DNA of 64,000 nt from JANNNF01 sp040385825 (GTDB taxonomy: Bacteria > Pseudomonadota > Alphaproteobacteria > Rhodobacterales > Rhodobacteraceae). The notes under the pieces were generated by a model. That model was not told the origin of the DNA. It did not search any database and worked only from the letters and a program-made list of their open reading frames with translations. Numbering within the stretch: position 1 is the stretch's first letter; each line of letters opens with the position of its first letter. The stretch lies in the NCBI GenBank assembly GCA_040385825.1, contig JAZKGQ010000011.1, forward strand, positions 29,102 through 93,101, written 5' to 3'. Shown here one piece after another: positions 1-8,337 of this stretch. Position numbers and translations under genes: made by a program.

Positions 1-453
1 GCAGGGCCGGGCGCACGTCACGCAGGGGGCGGTTTCGGGCGGCGGCACCTCGATGGCTTCCTTCAACGCCAGCGCGCCGCGAAAGCTGACCATCAGCCCC
101 TGATGCCCATGCACCAGCAACCGCACCGGGCTGTCCCAGACCCGCCCCGTGCGCAGGGCCCATTGATAGAACGGATGGTACGGTGGCCCGCCAAAGGGAA
201 ACAGCGCCTTGGCCCCCAGATCGCAGGCCAGCCGCCCGATCACCCGGCGCGACCAGCGGTCCACCGCATCGGGGCGGCCCCATTCCGGCTGCGCCGTCAG
301 ATGCGGCCAGAACCCCGGCTCACCTGGCCCCAGCATCAGCAGCGTGCGGGTGCCCGCAGGCAGCCCCGGCTCATCCGGCGCGCAGATGAACCCGCCCAGC
401 ACCTCCAGATGCTGCGCGGCTGCGGCATCGGTGATCTGTGCAAGGTCTGCCAT
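1..453 (-). CDS. Ferredoxin-like 4Fe-4S protein (partial, 3' end outside window)
   Basis: An open frame of 151 codons starts at the ATG at 453-451 and runs off the left edge of the window with no stop. It resembles the ferredoxin-like protein often found next to argB in Rhodobacterales: an N-terminal region with motifs such as GPGEPGFW and LFPFGGPPYHPF, then RGALALKE, then the first cysteines of a probable iron-sulfur cluster (PCVTCARPC) at the edge. The start overlaps the argB stop as TAATG, so the two genes are probably co-translated. A role in electron transfer is inferred. The cluster-binding half is not visible, so the number and type of clusters cannot be checked. Confidence 0.72.
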   Translation of the reverse strand, partial: MADLAQITDAAAAQHLEVLGGFICAPDEPGLPAGTRTLLMLGPGEPGFWPHLTAQPEWGRPDAVDRWSRRVIGRLACDLGAKALFPFGGPPYHPFYQWALRTGRVWDSPVRLLVHGHQGLMVSFRGALALKEAIEVPPPETAPCVTCARPC

Positions 454-1355
454 TACCCCCGCTTCACCCTTGGCTTCACCCGCGGTTCGGTCGACCGGAT
501 CTGGCTGCCCGCGCCATGGTCGGTGAACAGTTCCATCAGGCAGGCATTGGGCACCCGCCCGTCCATGATCGTCACCGCCCGCACCCCCTGATCCAGCGCC
601 ATCAGCGCCGTTTCGGTCTTGGGAATCATCCCCCCCGCGATCACGCCATCGGTGATCATCTGGCGCACTTCCTCGGGCGTGATCTGGGTCATCACCTCGC
701 CCGCCGCGTTCTTGACGCCCGACACATCGGTCAGCAGCAGCAGACGGTCGGCCTGCAAGGCCCCGGCAATCGCGCCCGCCGCCGTGTCGCCGTTCACGTT
801 GAACGTCTCGTTATCCGCCATCCCCGTCGCCACCGGGGCCACCACCGGGATGATGCCCGCCGCGTAAAGATCGCGCAGCACCTGCACGTTCATCTCGACC
901 GGGCGGCCGACAAAGCCCAGTTCGGGGTCATCGGCGACGCAGACCATCAGGTCGTCGTCCTTGCCCGAAATCCCCACCGCGCGGCCCCCCGCATCCATGA
1001 TCGCCTGCACGATGCGCTTGTTGACCAGCCCCGACAGGATCATTTCTACCACCTGCACGGTGGCTTTGTCGGTGACCCGCTTGCCGCGCACGAACTCGGA
1101 TTTGATCCCCAGTTTGGTCAGCATGTCGTTGATCATCGGCCCGCCACCATGCACAACCACCGGGTTCACGCCGACCTGCCGCATCAGCACAATGTCGCGG
1201 GCAAATTCGGCCATCGCGGCATCGTCGCCCATGGCATTGCCGCCGAATTTCACCACCACCACCGCATCGGCATAGCGTTGCAGATAGGGCAGGGCTTCGG
1301 ACAACATCTTGGCGGTGCTTGCGGCGTCAGACATGGTGGCAATCTGCTTTCTCAT
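453..1355 (-). CDS. argB: Acetylglutamate kinase
   Basis: Phosphorylates N-acetyl-L-glutamate, the second step of arginine biosynthesis, in the cytoplasm. The 300-residue protein shows the amino-acid kinase fold signatures: VVVKFGGNAM near residue 35, VVVHGGGPMI near 75, the substrate region VNGDTAAGAIAGAL near 190 and a C-terminal GGMIPK motif. Its length matches the family. A longer open frame exists upstream, but the start at 1355 is chosen because GGAGG lies six bases before that ATG and the sequence then reads MRKQIATM, as in relatives. The gene is divergent from the SDR gene and translationally coupled to the ferredoxin-like gene. Confidence 0.97.
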   Translation of the reverse strand: MRKQIATMSDAASTAKMLSEALPYLQRYADAVVVVKFGGNAMGDDAAMAEFARDIVLMRQVGVNPVVVHGGGPMINDMLTKLGIKSEFVRGKRVTDKATVQVVEMILSGLVNKRIVQAIMDAGGRAVGISGKDDDLMVCVADDPELGFVGRPVEMNVQVLRDLYAAGIIPVVAPVATGMADNETFNVNGDTAAGAIAGALQADRLLLLTDVSGVKNAAGEVMTQITPEEVRQMITDGVIAGGMIPKTETALMALDQGVRAVTIMDGRVPNACLMELFTDHGAGSQIRSTEPRVKPRVKRG

Positions 1356-1476
1356 CAAGGGCCTCCTTCGGGTTGTGCCGTTGGTAGCCGCTTTGCGCCG
1401 GTCTGCCAATAAGGGTTCCGCCGCCTTGCCTTTCCCGACCAAACGCGTAAGCCTTTGCCCCAGACCGGAGGGTGCG

Positions 1477-2208
1477 ATGACCGAGCAGAAAACACTGGTG
1501 CTGACCGGGGCCAGCCGCGGAATAGGGCACGCCACCGTCAAACGCTTTTCCGCCGAAGGCTGGCGCGTGCTGACCTGTTCGCGGCAACCCTTCGATCCGC
1601 GTTGCCCCTGGCCGGGGGGCGAGGAAAACCACATCCAGATCGACCTTGCCGACCCGCACAAGACCATCGCCGCGATTGAAACCATCAAGGGCAAGATCAA
1701 CGGCCGCCTGCATGCGCTGGTCAACAACGCGGGCATCAGCCCCAAAGGCGACGGCGGCAAGCGGCTGAACACGCTGGACACCGACCTGCGCACCTGGGGG
1801 CAGGTGTTTCATGTGAACTTCTTCTCATCCGTGATTCTGGCGCGCGGATTGCAGGCGGAACTTGCGGCCACCAAAGGATCGGTGGTGAATGTAACCTCGA
1901 TTGCCGGGGTGCGGGTGCATCCGTTTGCCGGGGCGGCCTATGCGACGTCCAAGGCGGCGCTGGCCGCGCTGACGCGGGAAATGGCCCATGATTTCGGGCC
2001 CTTGGGTGTGCGCGTCAATGCGATTGCACCCGGCGAGGTGGAAACCGCGATCCTGTCGCCCGGCACTGACAAGATCGTGGAAAAACTGCCGCTGCGCCGG
2101 TTGGGTCAGCCGCGCGAAGTGGCCGATGTGATCTGGTTCCTGTGTTCGGACCAGTCCAGCTATATCTCGGGCACCGAGATCGAGGTGAACGGGGCGCAGC
2201 ACGTTTAG
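1477..2208 (+). CDS. SDR family NAD(P)-dependent oxidoreductase
   Basis: A classical short-chain dehydrogenase/reductase of 243 residues. Visible motifs are the Rossmann glycine motif TGASRGIGHA near the N terminus, NNAG near residue 87, a serine in VNVTSIAG and the catalytic YATSK pair, followed by the usual PGEVET loop. The C-terminal SYISGTEIEVNGAQ is typical of family members that reduce or oxidise hydroxy groups on small substrates. The start at 1477 has GGAGG four bases upstream; the longer frame upstream runs through the argB promoter region. The substrate cannot be predicted. The gene is convergent with engB, only six bases away. Confidence 0.87.
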   Translation: MTEQKTLVLTGASRGIGHATVKRFSAEGWRVLTCSRQPFDPRCPWPGGEENHIQIDLADPHKTIAAIETIKGKINGRLHALVNNAGISPKGDGGKRLNTLDTDLRTWGQVFHVNFFSSVILARGLQAELAATKGSVVNVTSIAGVRVHPFAGAAYATSKAALAALTREMAHDFGPLGVRVNAIAPGEVETAILSPGTDKIVEKLPLRRLGQPREVADVIWFLCSDQSSYISGTEIEVNGAQHV

Positions 2209-2214
2209 GGCTGC

Positions 2215-2880
2215 TTACTCCAGCGTCGCGATGATCGCCCGCAGCGTCTCGATCCCGTCGCCCTTTTCCGAACTGGTCACGACAATCTCGGGGTAGGCGG
2301 CGGGGTGTTTTTTCAGCGCCTCCATCACCTGCGCGACATTGGCGTCACGTTCGGCGCGCAACACCTTGTCGGCCTTGGTCATCACCACCTGAAAGGTCAC
2401 GGCAGACCGGTCGAGCATGGTCAGGATTTCCTCGTCCACCCCCTTGACCCCATGCCTTGTGTCGATCAGCACGAAGGCGCGGCGCAGGGTTTGCCGACCT
2501 TGCAGATACTGTTTCAGCAGCGCCTGCCATTTGGCCACGATATGCACCGGGGCCTCGGCATAGCCATAGCCCGGCAAATCGACGACATAGCGTTCGGGGC
2601 CAAAGGGCACGCCGCCAGCCGCAAAGAAGTTGATCTCTTGCGTCCGACCCGGCGTGTTCGATGCGCGCGCAAGGTTCTTGCGGTTGGTCAGCGCGTTGAT
2701 CAGGCTGGATTTTCCGACGTTCGACCGGCCTGCAAAGCACACCTCCAGCCGGTCTGCCGGGGGCAGACCCGACATGGCGACCACGCCCTTCACAAAGGTC
2801 ACCTCACCGGCAAACAGCAGGCGCCCTGCCTCGCGGGCAGCATCCTCGGGTTCGGGGGCGTGGGAAAAGGCAAGGGTCAT
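2215..2880 (-). CDS. engB: Ribosome biogenesis GTP-binding protein EngB (YihA/YsxC)
   Basis: An EngB-family GTPase of 221 residues, needed in relatives for 50S subunit assembly. GTPase motifs are clear: G1 GRSNVGKSSLIN near residue 45, G3 DLPGYG near 100 and G4 TKADK near 155. The ATG at 2880 overlaps the stop of the MOSC gene (ATGA), so translation is probably coupled; a second in-frame ATG at 2892 lies inside the MOSC gene and is less likely. The gene is third in a yidC-MOSC-engB run of overlapping genes, a common Rhodobacterales arrangement. Confidence 0.95.
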   Translation of the reverse strand: MTLAFSHAPEPEDAAREAGRLLFAGEVTFVKGVVAMSGLPPADRLEVCFAGRSNVGKSSLINALTNRKNLARASNTPGRTQEINFFAAGGVPFGPERYVVDLPGYGYAEAPVHIVAKWQALLKQYLQGRQTLRRAFVLIDTRHGVKGVDEEILTMLDRSAVTFQVVMTKADKVLRAERDANVAQVMEALKKHPAAYPEIVVTSSEKGDGIETLRAIIATLE

Positions 2881-3623
2881 GTCAGGGTCCAATCATCGCC
2901 CAGGGTCACGGGGCCGCCATCAATGACCGTGGCATAAAGCCCGAAATCCTGATGGCCAAAAGCAGTCTCGAGGCCCCGCAGCGTGTCGGCATCACTGTGC
3001 CCGGTGTCGGGGTTCACGGTCGTCGCACGGCAGCGGGTGATGCGTTCCTCGATCCGCAGGGTGGCGTTGCCGATACGGATGTGCCGCCCGATCCAGCCGA
3101 ATTCGGCCCAGGGTTCGGCCCCGTCGATCCACAGATTGCCGCGCCAGCGATGTGGCGACAGATCCTGCCCCATCCGCGCCGACAGATCGGCAAGCGAGGC
3201 TTCCGACAGGATCGCCACCGACGGAAAGGCAGAATCCGTCATGCCGCGCCCGGCGCGGACAAAGCGGGCAGGCTGCGCGCGGTCGGGCGGGTTCAGCGGC
3301 GTGACCCATGCAATGAAGCGCGGCAGATCATCGGGATCGTCGGGCCGCAAGGTGATTGCGCCCCGGTCCGGGTGGTGCAGCGTCACCTGCCCGGTGGCCT
3401 CGTCCAGCATTGACGAAATCGCCATCAGCCCCGGTGCCTTGGCCCCGCGCGCAAAGTTGACGCACGGGTTCCACCCTTCCACCAGCCGCGCTGCCCCATG
3501 CGCCACCGCCCAGTGCCGGTCGAACGGCAGGCACGCCCCCGCCGAAAGCAGAACGGACGCGAGGTCTTCGCGTCCGTGCCCTTTGATCGGGTGGCGGCTG
3601 ATCCGTGTCAGCCGACCCGTCAT
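2877..3623 (-). CDS. MOSC domain-containing protein
   Basis: A 248-residue protein matching the MOSC family (molybdenum cofactor sulfurase C-terminal domain): an N-terminal beta-barrel segment starting ISRHPIKGHG, then the MOSC core with FRGNLWIDG-like sequence (RWRGNLWIDG), WAEFGWIGRHIRIG and the cysteine-containing TRCRATTVNPDTG motif near residue 205. In related proteins this cysteine binds the molybdenum cofactor or transfers sulfur; the exact substrate is unknown. Its start overlaps the yidC stop (ATGA) and its stop overlaps the engB start, so the three genes form one coupled translational unit. Confidence 0.87.
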   Translation of the reverse strand: MTGRLTRISRHPIKGHGREDLASVLLSAGACLPFDRHWAVAHGAARLVEGWNPCVNFARGAKAPGLMAISSMLDEATGQVTLHHPDRGAITLRPDDPDDLPRFIAWVTPLNPPDRAQPARFVRAGRGMTDSAFPSVAILSEASLADLSARMGQDLSPHRWRGNLWIDGAEPWAEFGWIGRHIRIGNATLRIEERITRCRATTVNPDTGHSDADTLRGLETAFGHQDFGLYATVIDGGPVTLGDDWTLT

Positions 3624-5440
3624 GTCTTGCCCTTGGGCTTGGTCTTGGATGCCACCGCCGCCTCGGGCTTCTTCTTCTTGAAGCCGGCCTTGATGTTGCC
3701 AAAGATGTCGGGCTTGTGCCCGTGGCTGCGCATGATGATGTATTGCTGGGTGAAGGTGATGATGTTGTTGGTGATCCAGTACACCACCAGCCCGCTGGCA
3801 AAGCCGCCCAGCATGAACATGAAGATCCACGGCATATAGGCAAAGATCTGCTGCTGTACCGGGTCGGCGGGGGCGGGGTTCAGCTTTTGTTGCAGCCACA
3901 TCGTCACACCCAGCAGGATCGCAGGCAGGCCAATGAAGATCAGCGCCATGATCGACCCCGGATCGGGGGCTGCCCAGGGCAGCAGGCCGAACAGGTTGTA
4001 GATCGACGAGGTGTCGGGCGCCGACAGATCGCGCAGCCAGCCAAAGAACGGCGCTTGGCGCAGTTCGATGGTGACGAAGATCACCTTGTACAGGGCAAAG
4101 AAGATCGGAATCTGGATCAGGATGGGAAGGCAGCCCGCCGCCGGGTTGACCTTCTTGTCCTTGTACAGTTGCATCATCTCTTTCTGCAGGCGCTGCTTGT
4201 CGTCCCCGACGCGTTCCTTCAGCGCCTCCATCTCGGGCTGCAGTTCCTTCATGCGCGCCATTGAGACGTAGGATTTGTAGGCCAGCGGCAGCACCAGCAG
4301 CTTCAGCACGAAGGTCAGCGCAATGATGGCCAGACCCATGTTGCCGATCGCCCCGTTCAGCCAGTGCAGAACCGCGAAGATCGGCTTTGTCAGGAAGAAG
4401 AACCAGCCCCAGTCGATGCTGTCGATGAAACCCGGAATGTCCGCATCGGCCTGATAGGCCTTGATGGTGACCCATTCCTTGGCCCCGGCAAACAGGCGGC
4501 TGGTCGTGCTGATGGTGGCGCCGGGGGCCACGGTCATCACCGGCTGGCGCACTTCGGTCTGATAGATGTCGGAGGCCGCCACATATTTGGTGACGGCGGT
4601 ATAGGGCTTGCCCTGTTCGGGGATCAGGGTGGTCATCCAGTAGTGGTCGGTAAAGCCGATCCAGCCATCGGTCGTGGCCTCGACCACATCGGCCTGCGCC
4701 CCTTCGCGCGGAACGACGGGAAGGTCGGCCACATCGCCATAGTCGGTTTCCGACAGCGCGCCGTCGGTGCGGGCCACCACGCCTTCATGCACGACAAAGA
4801 TGTTTTGCAGATCGCTTGGCAGGCCATGGCGCGCGATGACGCCGTAGGGTTGCAGGCTGACCTCTGCCGCGCCCGAGTTCTGCACGCTGTCGGTGACGGT
4901 GAACAGGAAATCGGCATCCACCGAAATCTCGCGCCGGAAGGTCAGACCCTTGCCATTGTCCCATTGCAGCGTGACCGGCTGGTCGGGCGAAAGGGTCGCC
5001 CCCGCTGCCAGTCGCCATTCGGTGTTGGCACCGGGCACATCCTCGAACCCGAGCGCGCCGCCGGGGGCCCAGCCATAAAGCGCGTAATAAGCCTCGGGCT
5101 GGCCGACCGGCGACAGCAGGCGCACGGTCTCGGACGCGGGGTCCAACGTCTCGCGGTAGGTTTTCAGCGACAGATCGTCGATCCGGCCGCCCTGCATCGA
5201 GATCGAGCCGGACAGGCTGGGCGTGTCGATGGTCAGGCGCGGCGCGCTGGCGACCGCAGTGGCGGCATCAGGCTGTGCCGCCGTGGCCGGGTCGGCGACC
5301 GTGGCTTGCGCCGGGGCGCTGATGCTGGGGGCGTTGGGGTCCACCACGGGTTCGGGCGGCGGAAACACCACGAACCACACCAGGATCACAAGGAAGCTGA
5401 GGACAGTTGCGAGGATGAGATTCTTGTTCTGATCGTCCAT
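3620..5440 (-). CDS. yidC: Membrane protein insertase YidC
   Basis: Inserts and folds inner-membrane proteins, alone or with SecYEG. The 606-residue protein has the Gram-negative YidC plan: an N-terminal membrane segment (LATVLSFLVILVWFVVF), a proline- and alanine-rich linker, a large periplasmic domain (about residues 60-345), then the conserved insertase core beginning WGWFFFLTKPIFAVLHW with a cytoplasmic hairpin rich in charge (MARMKELQPEMEALKER) and the motif NPAAGCLPILIQIPIFFALY. The C terminus is lysine-rich (FKKKKPEAA, KTKPKGKT), as expected for ribosome contact. It belongs to the rpmH-rnpA-yidD-yidC group, but an EAL-domain gene separates it from yidD here. Confidence 0.97.
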   Translation of the reverse strand: MDDQNKNLILATVLSFLVILVWFVVFPPPEPVVDPNAPSISAPAQATVADPATAAQPDAATAVASAPRLTIDTPSLSGSISMQGGRIDDLSLKTYRETLDPASETVRLLSPVGQPEAYYALYGWAPGGALGFEDVPGANTEWRLAAGATLSPDQPVTLQWDNGKGLTFRREISVDADFLFTVTDSVQNSGAAEVSLQPYGVIARHGLPSDLQNIFVVHEGVVARTDGALSETDYGDVADLPVVPREGAQADVVEATTDGWIGFTDHYWMTTLIPEQGKPYTAVTKYVAASDIYQTEVRQPVMTVAPGATISTTSRLFAGAKEWVTIKAYQADADIPGFIDSIDWGWFFFLTKPIFAVLHWLNGAIGNMGLAIIALTFVLKLLVLPLAYKSYVSMARMKELQPEMEALKERVGDDKQRLQKEMMQLYKDKKVNPAAGCLPILIQIPIFFALYKVIFVTIELRQAPFFGWLRDLSAPDTSSIYNLFGLLPWAAPDPGSIMALIFIGLPAILLGVTMWLQQKLNPAPADPVQQQIFAYMPWIFMFMLGGFASGLVVYWITNNIITFTQQYIIMRSHGHKPDIFGNIKAGFKKKKPEAAVASKTKPKGKT

Positions 5441-5571
5441 AGGGACAACACCGTTTCTGGCAAATGGGTCAGCGGTGCTTCAACGATAGGGGGCGGCAAA
5501 GGTCAAGCGGTTTCGCCAGAGACGGCGGTTTGCGGCGGTCAAATCGGTGCAAGCGCGGGCATGGCGTGCCA

Positions 5572-7119
5572 TCAGCGCGCCTTGTGGCCGATGCGGGGCG
5601 GCTTGGCGCGGCGGCTGCGGTATTGCGTGATCCAGTCGGGGGTGTCGTCCAGCGGCATCGGGCGCGCGATGCCAAAGCCCTGCACATGGCCGCAGCCAAG
5701 CTGCGCCAGCATGGTGTGTTCCGCCGGGCTTTCGACGCCTTCGGCCAGAGTCTCCAGCCCCAGACGTTCGGCCAGCGACAGAATGGCCGAAACCATCGAC
5801 TGCTGGTCGCGGTCCGAATCCACCGCCGCCACAAAGCTGCGGTCGATCTTTAGGCGGCGCACGGCAAAGCGGCGGATGGTGGTGATCGACGCATGGCCGG
5901 TGCCGAAATCATCCAGATCGATGCCGCAGCCCAGCTTGGCCAGTGCCGCGATATTGGCCACGATCACGTCATTGTCGGTCTTGGCGATCACGGTTTCCAG
6001 AATTTCGACCGTCAGCCGGTCGGGGGTCATGTTGAAACGGTCCAGTTCCCATTTCAGCTTGTCCGCCAGTTTGGGGTTGCGCAATTCGGCGGCAGAAAAG
6101 TTCACGGCCACCGTCGGCACCCGCAGACCGGCCTTGTCCCACCGCGCGAGGGCCGACAGGGCGTGAAACAGGATCACCTCGCCCAGACGTTCGGACAGGC
6201 CCGCATCTTCGATCTGGGTCAGGAAATCGGCGGGAGGCAGGATGCCGCGGTCGGGGTGGTGCCAGCGGGCCAGCGCCTCGAACCCCGAAATCTCGCCCGT
6301 GTCGGTGGACAGTTGCGGCTGGAACCAGGGCCGGATCTGCGCCTCGTCCAGCGCGCGTTCCAGCCCTTCGCGGATGGCATTGCGGTCGGCGCGGGTGCGG
6401 GCCATGTCGGGGGCCCAGGCGCGGATGGCGCCGGGGCCATGGCGGCGGGCCTCATCCGCCGCGATCTGGGCGGCATCCAGCAGCGCCTTGCCATTGGCCT
6501 CAGGCGCGCGGTCGCCAAGGCAGAACCCGACCGAGCAGGTGACATAAAGCCGCGCCGCGCCCAGACTGACGGGGGGGGCCACCGCCTCTTGCAGGCGGGC
6601 CGAAAGCTGGACCATGGTTTCAAGGTCCAGCCGCCGCACCGGGGCCAGCACGATCGCCAGACCGCCGCCTTCCAGTTGCGCCACGCTGTCGCCGCCGCGC
6701 AAAGCGCCGCAGATGCGGTCGACCGACCGGGCCAGCACCTCGGCCTGCGCGGCCCGGCCATGGCGGTCCAGCACCACATCGGGGTCGTCGAACAGCACGA
6801 CCAGACAGCCGGTGGTCTGGCCGCTGTCCGGCGCGTCGGTCAGGATGCTGTCGATCGCGGCAATGATCTGCGGGCGCAGGGACAGGCCCGACATGCCGTT
6901 GGGCCATGCGCGCGCCGCCCCGGAGGACCGGAACGCCCCCGCCAGCAGGCACAGCAGCGGCAGGCCAAGCGCCAGCCCGATCAACCCGCGTTCCCCGCCC
7001 GCCCAGAACGACAGCAAGGTGACGGCGGGCAGGCAAACCAGGGCTTCGGGGCGTCGGATCACGGATTTCAGCGTGCGAAACCCCGTGCTGATCGCCGACC
7101 CGGTCTTGTCCTGCATCAT
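5572..7119 (-). CDS. Membrane-anchored EAL-domain c-di-GMP phosphodiesterase with degenerate GGDEF domain
   Basis: A 515-residue protein with two or three N-terminal hydrophobic segments (about residues 25-65), a GGDEF-like domain (about 85-235) and a C-terminal EAL domain (about 250-495). The EAL domain keeps the residues expected for activity: FEALARW, AVNFSA, EILETV, DLDDFGTGHAS, LKIDRSF and LAEGVE. The GGDEF signature is replaced by LEGGGLAIVL, so diguanylate cyclase activity is unlikely; such domains often sense GTP or c-di-GMP. The start at 7119 is favoured over 7125 because AGGGA sits six bases upstream of 7119 but abuts 7125. The gene lies between yidD and yidC, an unusual insertion in that conserved group. 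Confidence 0.9.
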   Translation of the reverse strand: MMQDKTGSAISTGFRTLKSVIRRPEALVCLPAVTLLSFWAGGERGLIGLALGLPLLCLLAGAFRSSGAARAWPNGMSGLSLRPQIIAAIDSILTDAPDSGQTTGCLVVLFDDPDVVLDRHGRAAQAEVLARSVDRICGALRGGDSVAQLEGGGLAIVLAPVRRLDLETMVQLSARLQEAVAPPVSLGAARLYVTCSVGFCLGDRAPEANGKALLDAAQIAADEARRHGPGAIRAWAPDMARTRADRNAIREGLERALDEAQIRPWFQPQLSTDTGEISGFEALARWHHPDRGILPPADFLTQIEDAGLSERLGEVILFHALSALARWDKAGLRVPTVAVNFSAAELRNPKLADKLKWELDRFNMTPDRLTVEILETVIAKTDNDVIVANIAALAKLGCGIDLDDFGTGHASITTIRRFAVRRLKIDRSFVAAVDSDRDQQSMVSAILSLAERLGLETLAEGVESPAEHTMLAQLGCGHVQGFGIARPMPLDDTPDWITQYRSRRAKPPRIGHKAR

Positions 7120-7223
7120 GGCCATTCCCTGCTGTTGCCGGGTCAGATATGGCCCGCATTCCGGCAGGGTAGAGAATCAGCCTGACTGCCGGGTTAACCG
7201 GCGCTTGCCAGATGCGTAGGATT

Positions 7224-7472
7224 TTAAACGTCTGGCCCGGATGACCCGTCAGTTCCCGGCACCGGGTCATAGCCGGACCCGCCCCAGGGGTGGCAGCGGC
7301 AGATCCGGCGCACCGTCAGCCAGCCGCCTTTCAGCCCGCCATGGTGCGCCAGCGCGTCCAGCGCATAGGCCGAACAGGTGGGTTGAAACCTGCAGCCATG
7401 GCCGACCCAGGGGCTGGCCAGCAGCCGGTAGGCGCGCACGGGCAGGGCAAGGGCATGGGCCAGCGGGGTCAT
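7224..7472 (-). CDS. yidD: Membrane protein insertion efficiency factor YidD
   Basis: A small (82 residues) member of the YidD family, which assists YidC-dependent insertion at the inner membrane. The family signature is almost complete: CRFQPTCSAYALDAL in the first half and ICRCHPWGGSGYDPVP near the C terminus, with an amphipathic N terminus (ALALPVRAYRLLASPW). The ATG at 7472 overlaps the rnpA stop (ATGA), which supports this start and coupling to rnpA. Downstream on the same strand lies a near-palindromic GCCGGGTTAACCGGC at about 7182-7196 that may help end the transcript. Confidence 0.95.
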   Translation of the reverse strand: MTPLAHALALPVRAYRLLASPWVGHGCRFQPTCSAYALDALAHHGGLKGGWLTVRRICRCHPWGGSGYDPVPGTDGSSGPDV

Positions 7473-7909
7473 GGTTTGGGGCGGTGAACCGACCGCAGCG
7501 CCGATTCCAGATCGGCGCGCAGGTCGGCATAGTCGCGCGTGATGGTGGCACCGGGCTTGGCGACGATCACATAATCCCAGCCGGGCCGGGCCAGTGCGGG
7601 CAGAACCTCGCGCGCCAAGGCCCGCAAGCGGCGCTTGGCGCGGTTGCGCGCCACCGCATTGCCGATTTTCTTGGACGCGGTAAAGCCGACGCGGATCAGC
7701 GCCGTCTCATCGCCGCGCAGACGCGCCTGCAACAGAAACCCGCCGGTGCCCTGCCTGCGGGCCTGGGCGGCGCGCAGAAAATCGGGACGGTTGCGCAGGG
7801 TTTCGATCACTTGCCGGGTTGCGGCAGCCACAGCGCATGACAAAACCGCCGAGAGTTCGGCGGACGGTTCGGCGGGTGGCCTTGTGTCCGTGTCCCTTGG
7901 CGGTGTCAT
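7469..7909 (-). CDS. rnpA: Ribonuclease P protein component
   Basis: The protein subunit of RNase P, which helps the catalytic RNA mature the 5' ends of tRNAs. In 146 residues it has the RnpA core: an N-terminal strand region beginning IETLRNRPDFLRA, the substrate-binding FLLQARLR, and the hallmark basic helix KKIGNAVARNRAKRRLRAL near residues 80-98, followed by DYVIVAKPGA. About 35 N-terminal residues precede the core, which is common in this order. It lies 54 bases downstream of rpmH and overlaps yidD, giving a classic rpmH-rnpA-yidD operon. Confidence 0.95.
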   Translation of the reverse strand: MTPPRDTDTRPPAEPSAELSAVLSCAVAAATRQVIETLRNRPDFLRAAQARRQGTGGFLLQARLRGDETALIRVGFTASKKIGNAVARNRAKRRLRALAREVLPALARPGWDYVIVAKPGATITRDYADLRADLESALRSVHRPKP

Positions 7910-7963
7910 GTCGTCTCTCGCAGGACCGGTTTCTGCACGCTGGGGCGGCAGGCCGGTCAGGAT

Positions 7964-8098
7964 TCATGCCGACAGTTTGTGACGACCCTTGGCGCGGCGG
8001 GCAGCCAGCACCAGACGGCCGCCTTTGGTGGCCATGCGGGCGCGAAAGCCGTGGCGACGCTTGCGCACGAGGTTCGACGGTTGGTATGTGCGCTTCAT
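7964..8098 (-). CDS. rpmH: 50S ribosomal protein L34
   Basis: A 44-residue frame reads MKRTYQPSNLVRKRRHGF at the N terminus and RRAKGRHKLSA at the C terminus, which is the highly conserved bacterial L34 sequence. It is first in the rpmH-rnpA-yidD group on the minus strand. The ATG is at 8098-8096 and the TGA at 7966-7964. The 239 bases upstream, before the divergent TVP38-type gene, must hold its promoter; no clear -35/-10 pair is claimed. Confidence 0.97.
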   Translation of the reverse strand: MKRTYQPSNLVRKRRHGFRARMATKGGRLVLAARRAKGRHKLSA

Positions 8099-8337
8099 AG
8101 CGGCCTCCATCAGACGGGTGCCCGAACCCGTCGGGATTCGAGGGCGGGTAAGTTGAAGCCCGGTCTTTACGGCTGCATCCGTCCTAAGTCAACGCAGGTT
8201 TGGGCCTTTTGCTGCAACATTCCGGGCGATGCGCGGATGATCCCGCCGGATCACTGCGGCGTGAGGGGTCTATCGCCGCGCGCCGGGATCGTTGATGGTG
8301 CGACAACACGGGCCGATTGGCCGCCAACGAGGGATGT

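Noticed and set aside
4364..6166. Long 600-residue plus-strand open frame opposite yidC and the EAL gene
   Set aside because: It is antisense to two well-supported genes, has no family motif and reflects high-GC third-position bias.
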